The notes: generated by a model not told the origin, from the sequence alone. DNA of 64,000 nt from Lichenicola sp964247755 (GCA_964247755.1 CAXTVX010000012.1:1-64000); one strand, 5' to 3'. Positions 34,507-44,794 are shown, numbered from the stretch's first letter. Numbers and translations are program-made.

Positions 34507-35328
34507 TCAGGCGGCGCGCGGCAGGTAGTGGGCGCGGGCGTAGTCGATCGCGGTCGCGACCTGCGCCAGCCCGTCGCCCGGTCCCTGCCGCATCTCGACC
34601 ACCACCCAGCGGTCGTAGCCGGCGGCGTCCAGCGCGCGCCCGGCCGCGTCGTGGTCGCAGACCGGCTCGGCGAACGGGCCCAGCTCCGGTTCCGCCATGT
34701 GGTAGTGCGCCAGGATCGGGATCGCGGCACCGATCGCCTGCACGGGGTCGTCGCCGGCCAGGAACACGCAGGCGGTGTCGAGGTGGGCGCGTACGTTCGG
34801 GTGCCCGGTCTGCTGCACGAGTTCGATGATGTCGCGCGCATGGTTGAGGAAGTCGGCGCCGTAGACCGGCGGCACCGGCTCCAGGCCCAGCGTCAGTCCG
34901 CCGGCGGCGGCGATCCCGCCCAGCACGCGCAGCCGCTCCGCCGCCAGCGCCATCGCCGGCTCCATCGGCATGGCGCCGCGCAGCCGGCTTTTCGGCGCGC
35001 CGAACACCGCGACCTCCGCACCCAGCGCCTCGGCGATGCCGGCCAGCAGGCGCATGTGCGCGCACATGGCCTCGAACGCCTCGTCCGGGCCCAGCAGCGC
35101 CACCTCGGGCCGGCCGAAGAACACCGCCTGCAGCGAGCTCACGACGAGGCCGGCTTCTTCGCAGCCGCGCCGGAATGCCGCCAGACGTGCCGGCGTCAGC
35201 TCGTCCCAGGGAGCGATGCGGGTCGGGGCCACCTCGACGCCGGCGGCGCCGCGCTCTGCCAGCAGCGAGAAGGCCTGGGCCTCCGCGTCCGGCGCCCAGG
35301 CGAGGTTGGACACGCCCAATCTTCTCAT
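34507..35328 (-). CDS. Sugar phosphate isomerase/epimerase (AP endonuclease family 2 TIM barrel)
   Basis: 273-residue xylose-isomerase-like TIM barrel. RLGVSNLAWAPDAEAQAFSL opens the fold; candidate metal ligands are Glu in LGLEPVPPVYGADFLN, Asp in RAHLDTACVFLAG, His in HYHMAEPELGPF and the final Glu in RWVVVEMRQG. Members interconvert keto and aldo sugars or hydroxypyruvate-type compounds. Starts of the type RLGVSNLAW are seen in isomerases found in polysaccharide clusters. It starts 10 bases after the epimerase stop and reads toward the 671-residue protein, 34 bases on. Confidence 0.82.
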   Translation of the reverse strand: MRRLGVSNLAWAPDAEAQAFSLLAERGAAGVEVAPTRIAPWDELTPARLAAFRRGCEEAGLVVSSLQAVFFGRPEVALLGPDEAFEAMCAHMRLLAGIAEALGAEVAVFGAPKSRLRGAMPMEPAMALAAERLRVLGGIAAAGGLTLGLEPVPPVYGADFLNHARDIIELVQQTGHPNVRAHLDTACVFLAGDDPVQAIGAAIPILAHYHMAEPELGPFAEPVCDHDAAGRALDAAGYDRWVVVEMRQGPGDGLAQVATAIDYARAHYLPRAA

Positions 35329-35338
35329 GCGGACCGTC

Positions 35339-36118
35339 TCATGTGGGCCGCTCGGCGTCGATGAAGCGGCCCATCGCCTCCAGCACGCCCTCGCGGTCGA
35401 GGATGTAGCCGCCGGCTCCGCCGAACGCCCGGTCGTGGACCGTGCGCATGTCGTAGCGCGCCTGCGGTGCCGCCTCGGCGCCGATGCGGGCCAGGGGGAA
35501 GAAGCGGGCGCGTATCTCCTCCATCGACAGCGGCTCGGTGGCGAGGTTGACCAGGCCGAGACCGTGCGTGCGGGCGAGCCCCAGGTCGGCGGTCAGCCGC
35601 TCCAGCGGATACCACTGGAACACGGAGTCGCCGTTGATCACGTGCAGCCGGTTGTCGTGCATCAGGTCGAAGATCGCGTTCTTCTTCAGCCCCGAGCCGA
35701 ACAACGCCGGCAGGCGCACGATCTGGTGGGTGGGGAAGCGTTCCGACACCCAGCGCTCCAGCATCAGGCGGTTCGCGCCATACGGATGCAGCCCCTCCGG
35801 CGCCGGCTGGTCGGCTTCCGACACGCCGACGGGCGTATCGTAGATGTCGATGGTGGAGATCAGGGTGAAGCTGTCGGCGGTAATAGTGTCCAGATGCCCG
35901 ATCAGCCCCTCGATCCGAAGGAGGTCCTCGGCCGGGTTCTGGTTGGCCCACCACTTCACCGCCGACACCCCGGCGCACACCACGTCGGCAAAGTGGCGGC
36001 CGTCGATCCCGCCGATGCTCGACGAGTTGTAGAGGGCGTCGTAGCCGCCCTGCACGAGCAGGTTGGAACCAACAAAGCCGGTATGGCCGATCAGCGCGCG
36101 CGCTGCCACCGCGCTCAT
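35339..36118 (-). CDS. NAD-dependent epimerase/dehydratase
   Basis: 259-residue extended short-chain dehydrogenase. The Rossmann motif is ALIGHTGFVGSNLLVQGG at residues 8-25, followed by LISTIDIYDTPVGVSE and HPYGANRLMLERWVSE. The last motif places the catalytic Tyr, but the usual Tyr-x3-Lys is Tyr-x3-Arg here. The protein is shorter than sugar-nucleotide epimerases (about 310-340), so the substrate domain is trimmed. Its ATG overlaps the stop of the FAD enzyme (ATGA). The substrate is probably a nucleotide sugar or a lipid-linked sugar, but this is unproven. Confidence 0.8.
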   Translation of the reverse strand: MSAVAARALIGHTGFVGSNLLVQGGYDALYNSSSIGGIDGRHFADVVCAGVSAVKWWANQNPAEDLLRIEGLIGHLDTITADSFTLISTIDIYDTPVGVSEADQPAPEGLHPYGANRLMLERWVSERFPTHQIVRLPALFGSGLKKNAIFDLMHDNRLHVINGDSVFQWYPLERLTADLGLARTHGLGLVNLATEPLSMEEIRARFFPLARIGAEAAPQARYDMRTVHDRAFGGAGGYILDREGVLEAMGRFIDAERPT

Positions 36119-37221
36119 CCGTGGTCCTGCGTCTGCAGGCTGCGGGTGACGATGTCGCGACGCAGCGGGCTCGCCAGCGGCGAGAAGCCGCGCTCGCGGC
36201 TGGACTCGATGAAGGCCAGGATGCGCTCCATGGCGAAGAAGATGGTGTCGATCTTGCCGGACATGACGTGGAACACCCGGCCGCGACGGAACACCGAGCA
36301 GGAGCGGTCGTCGAAGTTGCCGACCGGCTTGGTCTTGATCGCGAGCTGCGGGCCGACGAAGCGGAAGCTTTCCTTGAAGGTCGGCAGGTAGCGCGACACC
36401 TGCTCCTCCATCGCCGCGACCTTGGCGGTCACCGTGTCCTGCGACACGCTGTCGCGTATGCGCTGTGCTTCCTTCGCGTTCGTGACGCGGGCGAGCGGCG
36501 TGTGCGGCACGCTGGACAGGGTGTAGATGTTGGGGTCCTCGGTCGGGTACACCGAGCACAGCGGACCGTCGACGAAGGTGACGGCCGGGAACGGATGGTC
36601 CGTCTCGTAATAAAGAAGCACGGTGGGCTCGTAGAAGAACGGCATCGGCATGCCGAGCTGCTGCCCCCAGCTGGCGTCGATCAGCAGGTCGTACGGCTCG
36701 CCCTCGACCAACACGGCGTCGTTCGCCTCCTCGATGCTGGTGACGCGATGCTTCAGCACCAGGCTGTCGCCGAGCAGCTCGCAGAAGAAGCGGCGCGCCT
36801 GCTCGATCAGCAGCACGCGCTCGCCGGTCAGCATCAGGCCCGCCACCTCGCGCATCGGCACCGACGTTTCCGTCTGCTCGCGGAAGTCGATGCCGGTCGA
36901 GGTCATGATCAGCCGGTAGGTGGCGAAGTCGATCAGGCTTTCGGCCTTGGGCACGGCGTAGATGTTCTCGGCAACCTCGCGGCTCAGCTGCGGGTAGCGT
37001 TCCATAAAGCGCATGAAGCCGTCGCGCGACTGCACCCGGGTGCCGTGGTGGCGCGGGTAATGGAAGCCGAGATGCAGGCGGAACTGGTTGTTGCCGGACG
37101 CCTCGTGCAGCGGGCGATGATGCTGCTCGAACACGCGGACCTCGAAACCGAGCGCCTTGAGCGAGCTGCCGAGGTGGCAGCCGTACCAGCCGGCTCCGAT
37201 GATGGCGATCCGCGAAACCAT
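36115..37221 (-). CDS. FAD-dependent oxidoreductase of a polysaccharide-cluster type
   Basis: 368-residue flavoprotein. The dinucleotide-binding motif is IAIIGAGWYGCHLGSSLKAL, followed by VFEQHHRPLHEASGNNQFRL and HLGFHYPRHHGTR, a His-rich stretch that I associate with FAD enzymes found in capsule and O-antigen loci. The C-terminal part (VGPQLAIKTKPVGNFDDRSC) closes the FAD site. The reaction is unknown; relatives include D-amino-acid-oxidase-fold and UDP-galactopyranose-mutase-like proteins. The ATG at 37221 has GGGAG 7 bases upstream, better than the ATG at 37257. It is the first gene of the four-gene operon. Confidence 0.8.
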   Translation of the reverse strand: MVSRIAIIGAGWYGCHLGSSLKALGFEVRVFEQHHRPLHEASGNNQFRLHLGFHYPRHHGTRVQSRDGFMRFMERYPQLSREVAENIYAVPKAESLIDFATYRLIMTSTGIDFREQTETSVPMREVAGLMLTGERVLLIEQARRFFCELLGDSLVLKHRVTSIEEANDAVLVEGEPYDLLIDASWGQQLGMPMPFFYEPTVLLYYETDHPFPAVTFVDGPLCSVYPTEDPNIYTLSSVPHTPLARVTNAKEAQRIRDSVSQDTVTAKVAAMEEQVSRYLPTFKESFRFVGPQLAIKTKPVGNFDDRSCSVFRRGRVFHVMSGKIDTIFFAMERILAFIESSRERGFSPLASPLRRDIVTRSLQTQDHG

Positions 37222-37333
37222 GGCCTTCTCCCAGCCGTGCCGAACGGCCCGCCGCAAGCCTGCAACCTAGCCGAGAAGGCAGCGGACAAGCCAGCCCGGG
37301 CCTTCGTCGAACGTTGCGATAGCGTATCCTGAC

Positions 37334-38182
37334 CTAGCGGTCGATCTTGAAGTTGAACACCTGCATCATCTGGGTCGGCACCGCCACGCCGTTCTGCTGG
37401 GCCGGGCGGAAGTGCCAGTGCGACACCGCGTCCGTCGCGGTGCGGTCCAGGTCGGCATGGCCGGAAGAGACTGCGACCTCCACCCCGGCCACCGTCCCGT
37501 CCGCGCCCACCGACACCAGCATCTCGACCGAGCCCTCCTCGCCCCGCCTGCCGGCGGCGCGCGGATAGGGCGGCATCTTGTTGGCGTGCCGGTCGTCCGG
37601 CGAGGCCGGGATCACCTGCGGGTCGTCCTGGTGGCCGTAGCCGAGCCCGTCGGCCGGATCGAGGTCGACCTCCGGCTGCGACTGGCTGGATCGCTGCGGC
37701 GGCGACGGGGTCGGCGCCTGCACCTCCTCCTGCTTCGGCGCGTCCGGCGGCACCGGCACCGCGTCCGGCGCGGCCGTACTCTGCGGCAGGTCGGAGCGGT
37801 CGGGGGCGCCCTGCGTTGCCGGCGGCGCGGGCGGTGCGGGCGGCGCCGGCGGGGCCGGCTCGGCAGGAGGCGCCGGCTTCGAGCCGCCGGCGTAGCGGTT
37901 CTGGTCCTCCACCATCTCGATCGTCGGCGGGTCGGTCCGCGGGTCGGGTGGCGGCAGCGGGTGCCGTGGCGCGAGCAGGGACGGCAGCAGGTGCGGCACT
38001 TCCAGCACCGCGACGGTCGCCAGCACGTGCAGCAGTACTGCGATGGCCCCCGCCGTCACCAGGATGCGGCGGCGGTGGCGGCCGTCCCGGCCGCGCGACG
38101 GCACGAACAGCCGGGCCCGCGGCGCCGCGCCGACCGGCGCCTCCCGACCGGCCGGACGCCGGGTCCGCGCCGGCGATGCCAC
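37334..38182 (-). CDS. TonB family energy transducer
   Basis: 282-residue protein with the TonB layout: short basic cytoplasmic start, one membrane anchor (RILVTAGAIAVLLHVLATVA, about 40-60), a long Pro/Ala-rich periplasmic spacer with PAPPAEPAPPAPPAPPAPP, and a C-terminal TonB domain (PPYPRAAGRRGEEGSVEMLV, SSGHADLDRTATDAVSHWHF). It would transmit the proton-motive force from ExbB/ExbD to outer-membrane receptors. No exbB, exbD or receptor gene is nearby, so it must use partners encoded elsewhere. Confidence 0.88.
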   Translation of the reverse strand: MASPARTRRPAGREAPVGAAPRARLFVPSRGRDGRHRRRILVTAGAIAVLLHVLATVAVLEVPHLLPSLLAPRHPLPPPDPRTDPPTIEMVEDQNRYAGGSKPAPPAEPAPPAPPAPPAPPATQGAPDRSDLPQSTAAPDAVPVPPDAPKQEEVQAPTPSPPQRSSQSQPEVDLDPADGLGYGHQDDPQVIPASPDDRHANKMPPYPRAAGRRGEEGSVEMLVSVGADGTVAGVEVAVSSGHADLDRTATDAVSHWHFRPAQQNGVAVPTQMMQVFNFKIDR

Positions 38183-38185
38183 CGG

Positions 38186-38770
38186 TCAGGCCCGCAGCCG
38201 GTCCGGGATCGGCAGGCCGAGCCGGTCCGGGATGTCCCAGATCTCGCGCACGGTGCGCAGCGGCCTGAAGCCGGTGCGCAGGTAGGTGGGCAGGGCGCGC
38301 GGATGGTCGGCGGTGCAGGTGTTGACCCGCACGCTGCCGTTCCGGCTTCCGGCCCGTGCCAGCGCGACCGCGGCGCCAAGCAGCCCCGGGCCGGCGCCGG
38401 TGCCGATCGCGTGCGGCATTAGCCCGAAATAGCTCAGGTTGACGTCGCGCCCGCTGCGCCCGTCCAGCTCGAAGAACCCGGCCGGCTCGCCATCGCGGTA
38501 CAGCACGTGGATCGCGGTCGCCGGATCGGCCAGCAGGACGGCGATCTCCCGGTCCGGCGCCACCCGCCGCAGCCACCAGCAATAGGCGTGGCCGACCGTG
38601 TCGTAGAGGTAGCGGTAGAACCCGACGCTCGGGCGCACCGCATGCACCAGGGCGTCGCCGGCCGGCAGCACGGGCGCCTGCACCGCGATTTCCGGTTCCA
38701 GCCGCAGGAAGGTGACGTCGACCGCGATCCGCGTCGTCCGGTCGGACCAGGGAGGCGGAAACGTCGTCAT
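38186..38770 (-). CDS. GNAT family N-acetyltransferase
   Basis: 194-residue GCN5-related acetyltransferase. Supporting sequence is EPAGFFELDGR, then NLSYFGLMPHAIGTGAGPGL, the acetyl-CoA pyrophosphate loop (Gly-rich, weaker than the consensus QxxGxG/A), and VRVNTCTADHPRALPTYLRT GFRP in the last third. Substrate unknown. It sits between tonB (4 bases downstream) and rpoD (48 bases upstream) on the same strand, so it may be read from the rpoD transcript. Confidence 0.8.
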   Translation of the reverse strand: MTTFPPPWSDRTTRIAVDVTFLRLEPEIAVQAPVLPAGDALVHAVRPSVGFYRYLYDTVGHAYCWWLRRVAPDREIAVLLADPATAIHVLYRDGEPAGFFELDGRSGRDVNLSYFGLMPHAIGTGAGPGLLGAAVALARAGSRNGSVRVNTCTADHPRALPTYLRTGFRPLRTVREIWDIPDRLGLPIPDRLRA

Positions 38771-38818
38771 CGGAAGCGGCTTTCCAGGGAAGCGGACGGG
38801 AGGCGGAGGAAAGCTGCC

Positions 38819-40780
<1,962 letters not shown>

Positions 40781-40840
40781 GCTCAACCCAACTCCAACCC
40801 GATACGCACTTGGCGATGCAACCCAGCCGCGCGACTATTA

Positions 40841-42754
40841 TTAGACGTCTTCACCGCCTGCCTGTTCTCCACGCTGAACGGCCAGCAATGCGGACTTCAA
40901 CAGGATTTGCTGCCTCTGATTTTCTTCGTTGAGGCATTCTGCGGTGCGTCGCTCGGCCGCCATCACCTGCTCCCGTAAGCCCGGCATGTTTATATGGCCA
41001 AAGAACTCCCACCAAGCCGCTTCGGCGTCGGCGGGCATGGCGTTCTCGAAGGCGGCCGCTGCGACGGGTAGAGGACTGGGGCCCAGGATGACGTCCACCT
41101 GGGCCGACAATCCGGCCGAGTGCAGGTGGGCTATGAGGCTTGCCGAGTCAAGTGGAGGTGACGCCGGCACGTCCTCGCCGGCCGGCCGGCCGAACGCGTC
41201 GAGCGTGCCGCACGGCGTGCCGGCCCAGTCCAGCAGCGCCGCCCTCACCTGCGCCAGCTCGTCCGGCAGCTCCAGGTGGCAGAACGCCTGCTCGACGTCG
41301 TGCAGCAGGTCGGGATGGCGGAGCAGGATCGCCAGCAGCATGCGCAGGCGCTCCAGCCGCACCCCGTCGGCTTCCGGCACCGGCCGGGCCGCCGTCATCG
41401 CCGCTGCCCGGGTGGGCAACTGTCCGGTGCGGGCGGATCCACCCGGTCGCGCAGCGCCGCCACGGCGGGCGAAGGTTTCGAAGAAGCGCTGCTGCAGGGT
41501 GCGGCGATATTCCGCCGCCAGCCCCTTGTGGCCGATGGTGGCCGCCGCCGCAGTCAGCTTCGCGTGCAGCGAGGCTCGCTGTTCCGGTCCCGGATCGCGC
41601 ACCCCCTCGCTCAGCAGCTCGAACAGCACCTCGGCCAACGGCGCGGCACGGCCGAGCTCTGCCGCCATGGCGGCCACGCCGCGCGTGCGCAGCAGGCTGT
41701 CCGGATCCTCGCCCTCCGGCAGCCGGACGAAGCGCAGCGTGCGCTCCGGATCCAGCAGCGGCAGCGCGGTTTCCGCCGCCCGGATCGCCGCACGCCGGCC
41801 TGCGGCGTCGCCGTCGAAGCACAGCACCGGCGCGGGGGCGGCCCGCCACAGCGCTTCCAGCTGTTCCGTGGTCAGGGCGGTGCCGAGCGGTGCCACCGCG
41901 CCGCCGAACCCGGCCTGATGCAGCGCGATCACGTCCATGTAGCCTTCCACCACCACCAGCTCGCGCGAGGCCGGCAGCCCGTCCGCCGACGGCTTCACCG
42001 TGCGCAGGGCCGAGGCCGCTCGGTCCAGTCCGTACAGGGTGCGCCGCTTCACGAACAACGGCGTTTCCGGGCCGTTCAGGTATTTCGGCTGCCCGTCGCC
42101 CAGGATCCGGCCGCCGAAGCTGACCAGGCTCCCGCGCCGGTCGCGGATCGGAAACGTCACCCGGTTGAAGAACAGCTCGCCCTTGGGCACCCCGTCCTCG
42201 CCCAGGCGCATCAGCCCGGCTTCCGCCACCAGCTCGGCCGGGAAGCCCTGCTCCTTCAGCTCGGCCAGCAGGGAGCCGCGGCCGTCTCCGGACCAGCCGA
42301 GCCCGTGTCCGGCGATGGTGTCCTCGGCCAGGCCCCGGCCGCGCAGGTAGGTCAGGCCGTCCCGCCCCTGTCCGTCGCGCAGCCGGCGCGCGAAGCTCGC
42401 CTGCGCCGCATCCAGCACCTCGACCAGCGTGCGCGCCCGCTCGGCGCGGCCGCGATCGGCCGGCGCCTGCTTCGGCACCTCCAGCCCGGCCTCGCCCGCC
42501 AGCCCTTCCACCGCCTCCAGGAACGACCGCCCTTCCGCCTGCATGACGAACGAGATCGCGTCGCCATGCGCGCCGCAGCCGAAGCAGTGGAAGTGGTCGT
42601 CGTACACGTAGAAAGACGGCGTCTTCTCGCCGTGGAACGGGCAGCATCCCTTGAACTGCCGCCCGGACCGGGCGAGCTTGGTTTTCCGCCCCACCACCGC
42701 GGCGATCGGGGTACGGGCGCGCAGCTCGTCCAGGAAGGCGGGATCGAAGGCCAA
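40841..42754 (-). CDS. dnaG: DNA primase
   Basis: Makes RNA primers for replication. 637 residues: N-terminal zinc ribbon (KGCCPFHGEKTPSFYVYDDH, then HCFGCGAHGD), the RNA polymerase core with TOPRIM motifs VVVEGYMDVIALHQAGF and LCFDGDAAGRRAA, and a C-terminal helicase-binding region. The start is TTG at 42754: the family N-terminus AFDPAFLDELRARTPIAAVV follows it at once, and no ATG fits. The weak start may limit synthesis. It begins 16 bases after yqeY and ends 60 bases before rpoD. Confidence 0.96.
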   Translation of the reverse strand: MAFDPAFLDELRARTPIAAVVGRKTKLARSGRQFKGCCPFHGEKTPSFYVYDDHFHCFGCGAHGDAISFVMQAEGRSFLEAVEGLAGEAGLEVPKQAPADRGRAERARTLVEVLDAAQASFARRLRDGQGRDGLTYLRGRGLAEDTIAGHGLGWSGDGRGSLLAELKEQGFPAELVAEAGLMRLGEDGVPKGELFFNRVTFPIRDRRGSLVSFGGRILGDGQPKYLNGPETPLFVKRRTLYGLDRAASALRTVKPSADGLPASRELVVVEGYMDVIALHQAGFGGAVAPLGTALTTEQLEALWRAAPAPVLCFDGDAAGRRAAIRAAETALPLLDPERTLRFVRLPEGEDPDSLLRTRGVAAMAAELGRAAPLAEVLFELLSEGVRDPGPEQRASLHAKLTAAAATIGHKGLAAEYRRTLQQRFFETFARRGGAARPGGSARTGQLPTRAAAMTAARPVPEADGVRLERLRMLLAILLRHPDLLHDVEQAFCHLELPDELAQVRAALLDWAGTPCGTLDAFGRPAGEDVPASPPLDSASLIAHLHSAGLSAQVDVILGPSPLPVAAAAFENAMPADAEAAWWEFFGHINMPGLREQVMAAERRTAECLNEENQRQQILLKSALLAVQRGEQAGGEDV

Positions 42755-42770
42755 CCGACCAGCCCCGCAC

Positions 42771-43229
42771 TCAGGGCGACAGCCGCGCCTTCACCAGCGC
42801 GTTGGCGCGGCCGAGGTCGAGCGCTGCGCCATGCCGGGCTTTCAGCGCCGCCATCACCCGGCCCATGTCCTTCATCGATCCGGCCCCGATTTCGGCGACC
42901 GCGTCGGCCACCGCCAGCGCCAGTGCCGCGTCGTCCATCGGCGCCGGCAGGAACTCCTCGATCACCACGATCTCGGCATCCTCCTTGGCCGCCAGCTCGC
43001 CGCGGCCGCCCTGGAGGTAGAGTGCAGACGACTCGGCGCGCGACTTCACCATGTTGCGCAGCATGGACACGATCTCGTCCTCGCCGATCTGCTCGATCCC
43101 CTTCGGACGGGCGGCGATGTCGAGGTCCTTCAGCCGCGCCAGCACCATGCGCAGCGTGGATACCCGAGCGCCGTCGCCGGCCTTCATCGCCGTCTTGAGG
43201 CCGTCGGTGAAGCGGGCACGCAAGCTCAT
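42771..43229 (-). CDS. GatB/YqeY domain-containing protein
   Basis: 152-residue protein of the YqeY family: MSLRARFTDGLKTAMKAGD, RVSTLRMVLARLKDLDIA, IVVIEEFLPAPMDDAALALA and GSMKDMGRVMAALKARHG. It resembles the C-terminal tail domain of GatB, which contacts tRNA, so a role in tRNA amidation or translation is often suggested but not shown. The ATG at 43229 has AGGAG 8 bases upstream. It is the first gene of a run with dnaG and rpoD and is divergent from carA, with two inverted repeats between. Confidence 0.9.
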   Translation of the reverse strand: MSLRARFTDGLKTAMKAGDGARVSTLRMVLARLKDLDIAARPKGIEQIGEDEIVSMLRNMVKSRAESSALYLQGGRGELAAKEDAEIVVIEEFLPAPMDDAALALAVADAVAEIGAGSMKDMGRVMAALKARHGAALDLGRANALVKARLSP

Positions 43230-43258
43230 GGTCGGGCTCCTGGTCCGGCGCACCCGCT

Positions 43259-43305
43259 CCGGAAATCATTTCCGGGCGTCGATCGGCTGGGAATTACCTT
43301 CCCAG
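43259..43305. promoter_or_regulatory. Two perfect inverted repeats in the yqeY-carA divergent region
   Basis: CCGGAAAT-C-ATTTCCGG (43259-43275) is a perfect 17-base palindrome. CTGGGAA-ttacc-TTCCCAG (43287-43305) follows 11 bases later with 7-base arms and a 5-base centre. The two share the GGAA/TTCC core. They lie in the 128-base gap upstream of both carA and yqeY, the expected place for operators. Confidence 0.6.
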
Positions 43306-43357
43306 TCGGTCGCGGGCTTGCTACAGCCCCGGTGGCGAGGCCGGGAAGGGGTTTATC

Positions 43358-44761
43358 ATGGCGCTGTCGGTGGAGGCGATCCTGGAACGGCTGGGCGGGC
43401 CGGCGCAGGCGGCGCTGTTGACCGGCGTCGGCACCGAGGCGATCCGCAAGTGGCGGCAGGCCGGTGCCGTGCCGCCCAAGCACTGGAGCGCGATCCTTCG
43501 CGCCACCGGCCTCGGCGTGCACGACCTGTCCGACGTTCCTGCCGGGGCGGGGCAGGACGCGGCCGATCCGGATGCCGGGACGGACACGCCGCCGGACGGC
43601 GCCACCGCGGCGCTGGTGCTGGCGGACGGTACCGTGCTGTGGGGCCGGGGCTTCGGCGCCCACGCCGAGGCCGCCCGCTCGGTCGGCGAGATCTGCTTCT
43701 CCACCGGGATGACCGGCTACCAGGAAACCCTGACCGATCCCTCCTTCGCCGGGCAGATCATCACCTTCACCTTTCCCCATGTCGGCAACGTCGGCACCAC
43801 GCCCGAGGACGACGAGGCGATCAACGTCGCCGCCTGCGGCTTGGTGGTGCGCGAGGATCTGACCGAGCCGTCGAACTGGCGCTCCACCCAGACCCTGGAT
43901 TCGTGGCTCAGGGCCCGGGCCATCCCCGGCATCTGCGGCGTCGACACCCGCGCCCTCACCCGCCGCATCCGCGACGGGGGACCGCAGACTGCGGTGCTGT
44001 CGCATCCCGCCGGCGGGCTGTTCGACCTGGCCGCGCTGCGGCAGGCGGCCATGGACTGGCCCGGCCTCGAAGGCACCGACCTGGCCCGGCTGGTGTCCTG
44101 CACCCAGAGCTACGGCTGGACCGAGGGAACCTGGACCGGCACGGGCGAGGCGCCGCGACGGCCGGGCGAGGCGGCGAAGCACGTGGTCGCGGTGGATTAC
44201 GGCGCCAAGCGCAACATCCTGCGCGGCCTGGTGCAGGCGGGCTGCCGAGTGACGGTGGTGCCGGCCGACACCACCGCGGAGGAGATCCTGCGTCACGCAC
44301 CGGACGGGGTGTTCCTGTCCAACGGTCCCGGCGACCCGGCGGCGACCGCGGAATACGCGGTGCCGGCGATCCAGGGCGTGCTCGACGCCGGCACACCGGT
44401 GTTCGGCATCTGCCTCGGCCACCAGCTCCTCGCCCTGGCGCTAGGCGGTCGCACCTACAAGCTCGACCGCGGCCATCGCGGTGCCAACCAGCCGGTCAAG
44501 GACCTGGCGACGGGGCGTGTGGAGATCACCAGCCAGAACCACGGCTTCGCGGTGGATGATGCGAGCCTGCCGCCGGACGTGCGGGTGACGCATGTGAGCC
44601 TGTTCGACGGCTCCAACGAGGGCATCGCTTCCACCCGGCTGCCCGCCTTTTCGGTGCAATACCATCCGGAGGCGAGCCCCGGCCCGTCCGACAGCTTCCA
44701 CCTGTTCGAGCGCTTCGTCGGCATGATGGAGACCGGTTCAAGCAAGGTTACGGAATTATAG
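43358..44761 (+). CDS. carA: Carbamoyl-phosphate synthase small subunit with an N-terminal HTH-like extension
   Basis: Glutaminase subunit that feeds ammonia to CarB for arginine and pyrimidine synthesis. The core begins near residue 83 (ATAALVLADGTVLWGRGFGA). The amidotransferase triad is intact: Cys352 in FGICLGHQLLALALGG, and His436 and Glu438 in VQYHPEASPGP. At 467 residues it is about 80 longer than usual. Residues 1-60 (VEAILERLGGPAQ, TGVGTEAIRKWRQAGAVPPK, HWSAILRATGL) look like a Cro/YdaS-type helix-turn-helix, followed by an Asp/Gly/Pro linker. I recall small domains of this kind (labelled carph-isopro in NCBI resources) in some alphaproteobacterial enzymes, but could not check. The ATG at 43358 has GAAGGGG upstream. 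Confidence 0.95.
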   Translation: MALSVEAILERLGGPAQAALLTGVGTEAIRKWRQAGAVPPKHWSAILRATGLGVHDLSDVPAGAGQDAADPDAGTDTPPDGATAALVLADGTVLWGRGFGAHAEAARSVGEICFSTGMTGYQETLTDPSFAGQIITFTFPHVGNVGTTPEDDEAINVAACGLVVREDLTEPSNWRSTQTLDSWLRARAIPGICGVDTRALTRRIRDGGPQTAVLSHPAGGLFDLAALRQAAMDWPGLEGTDLARLVSCTQSYGWTEGTWTGTGEAPRRPGEAAKHVVAVDYGAKRNILRGLVQAGCRVTVVPADTTAEEILRHAPDGVFLSNGPGDPAATAEYAVPAIQGVLDAGTPVFGICLGHQLLALALGGRTYKLDRGHRGANQPVKDLATGRVEITSQNHGFAVDDASLPPDVRVTHVSLFDGSNEGIASTRLPAFSVQYHPEASPGPSDSFHLFERFVGMMETGSSKVTEL

Positions 44762-44794
44762 GACAAAGCTTCTATAAGCTGCTAAGGCTCCGAT

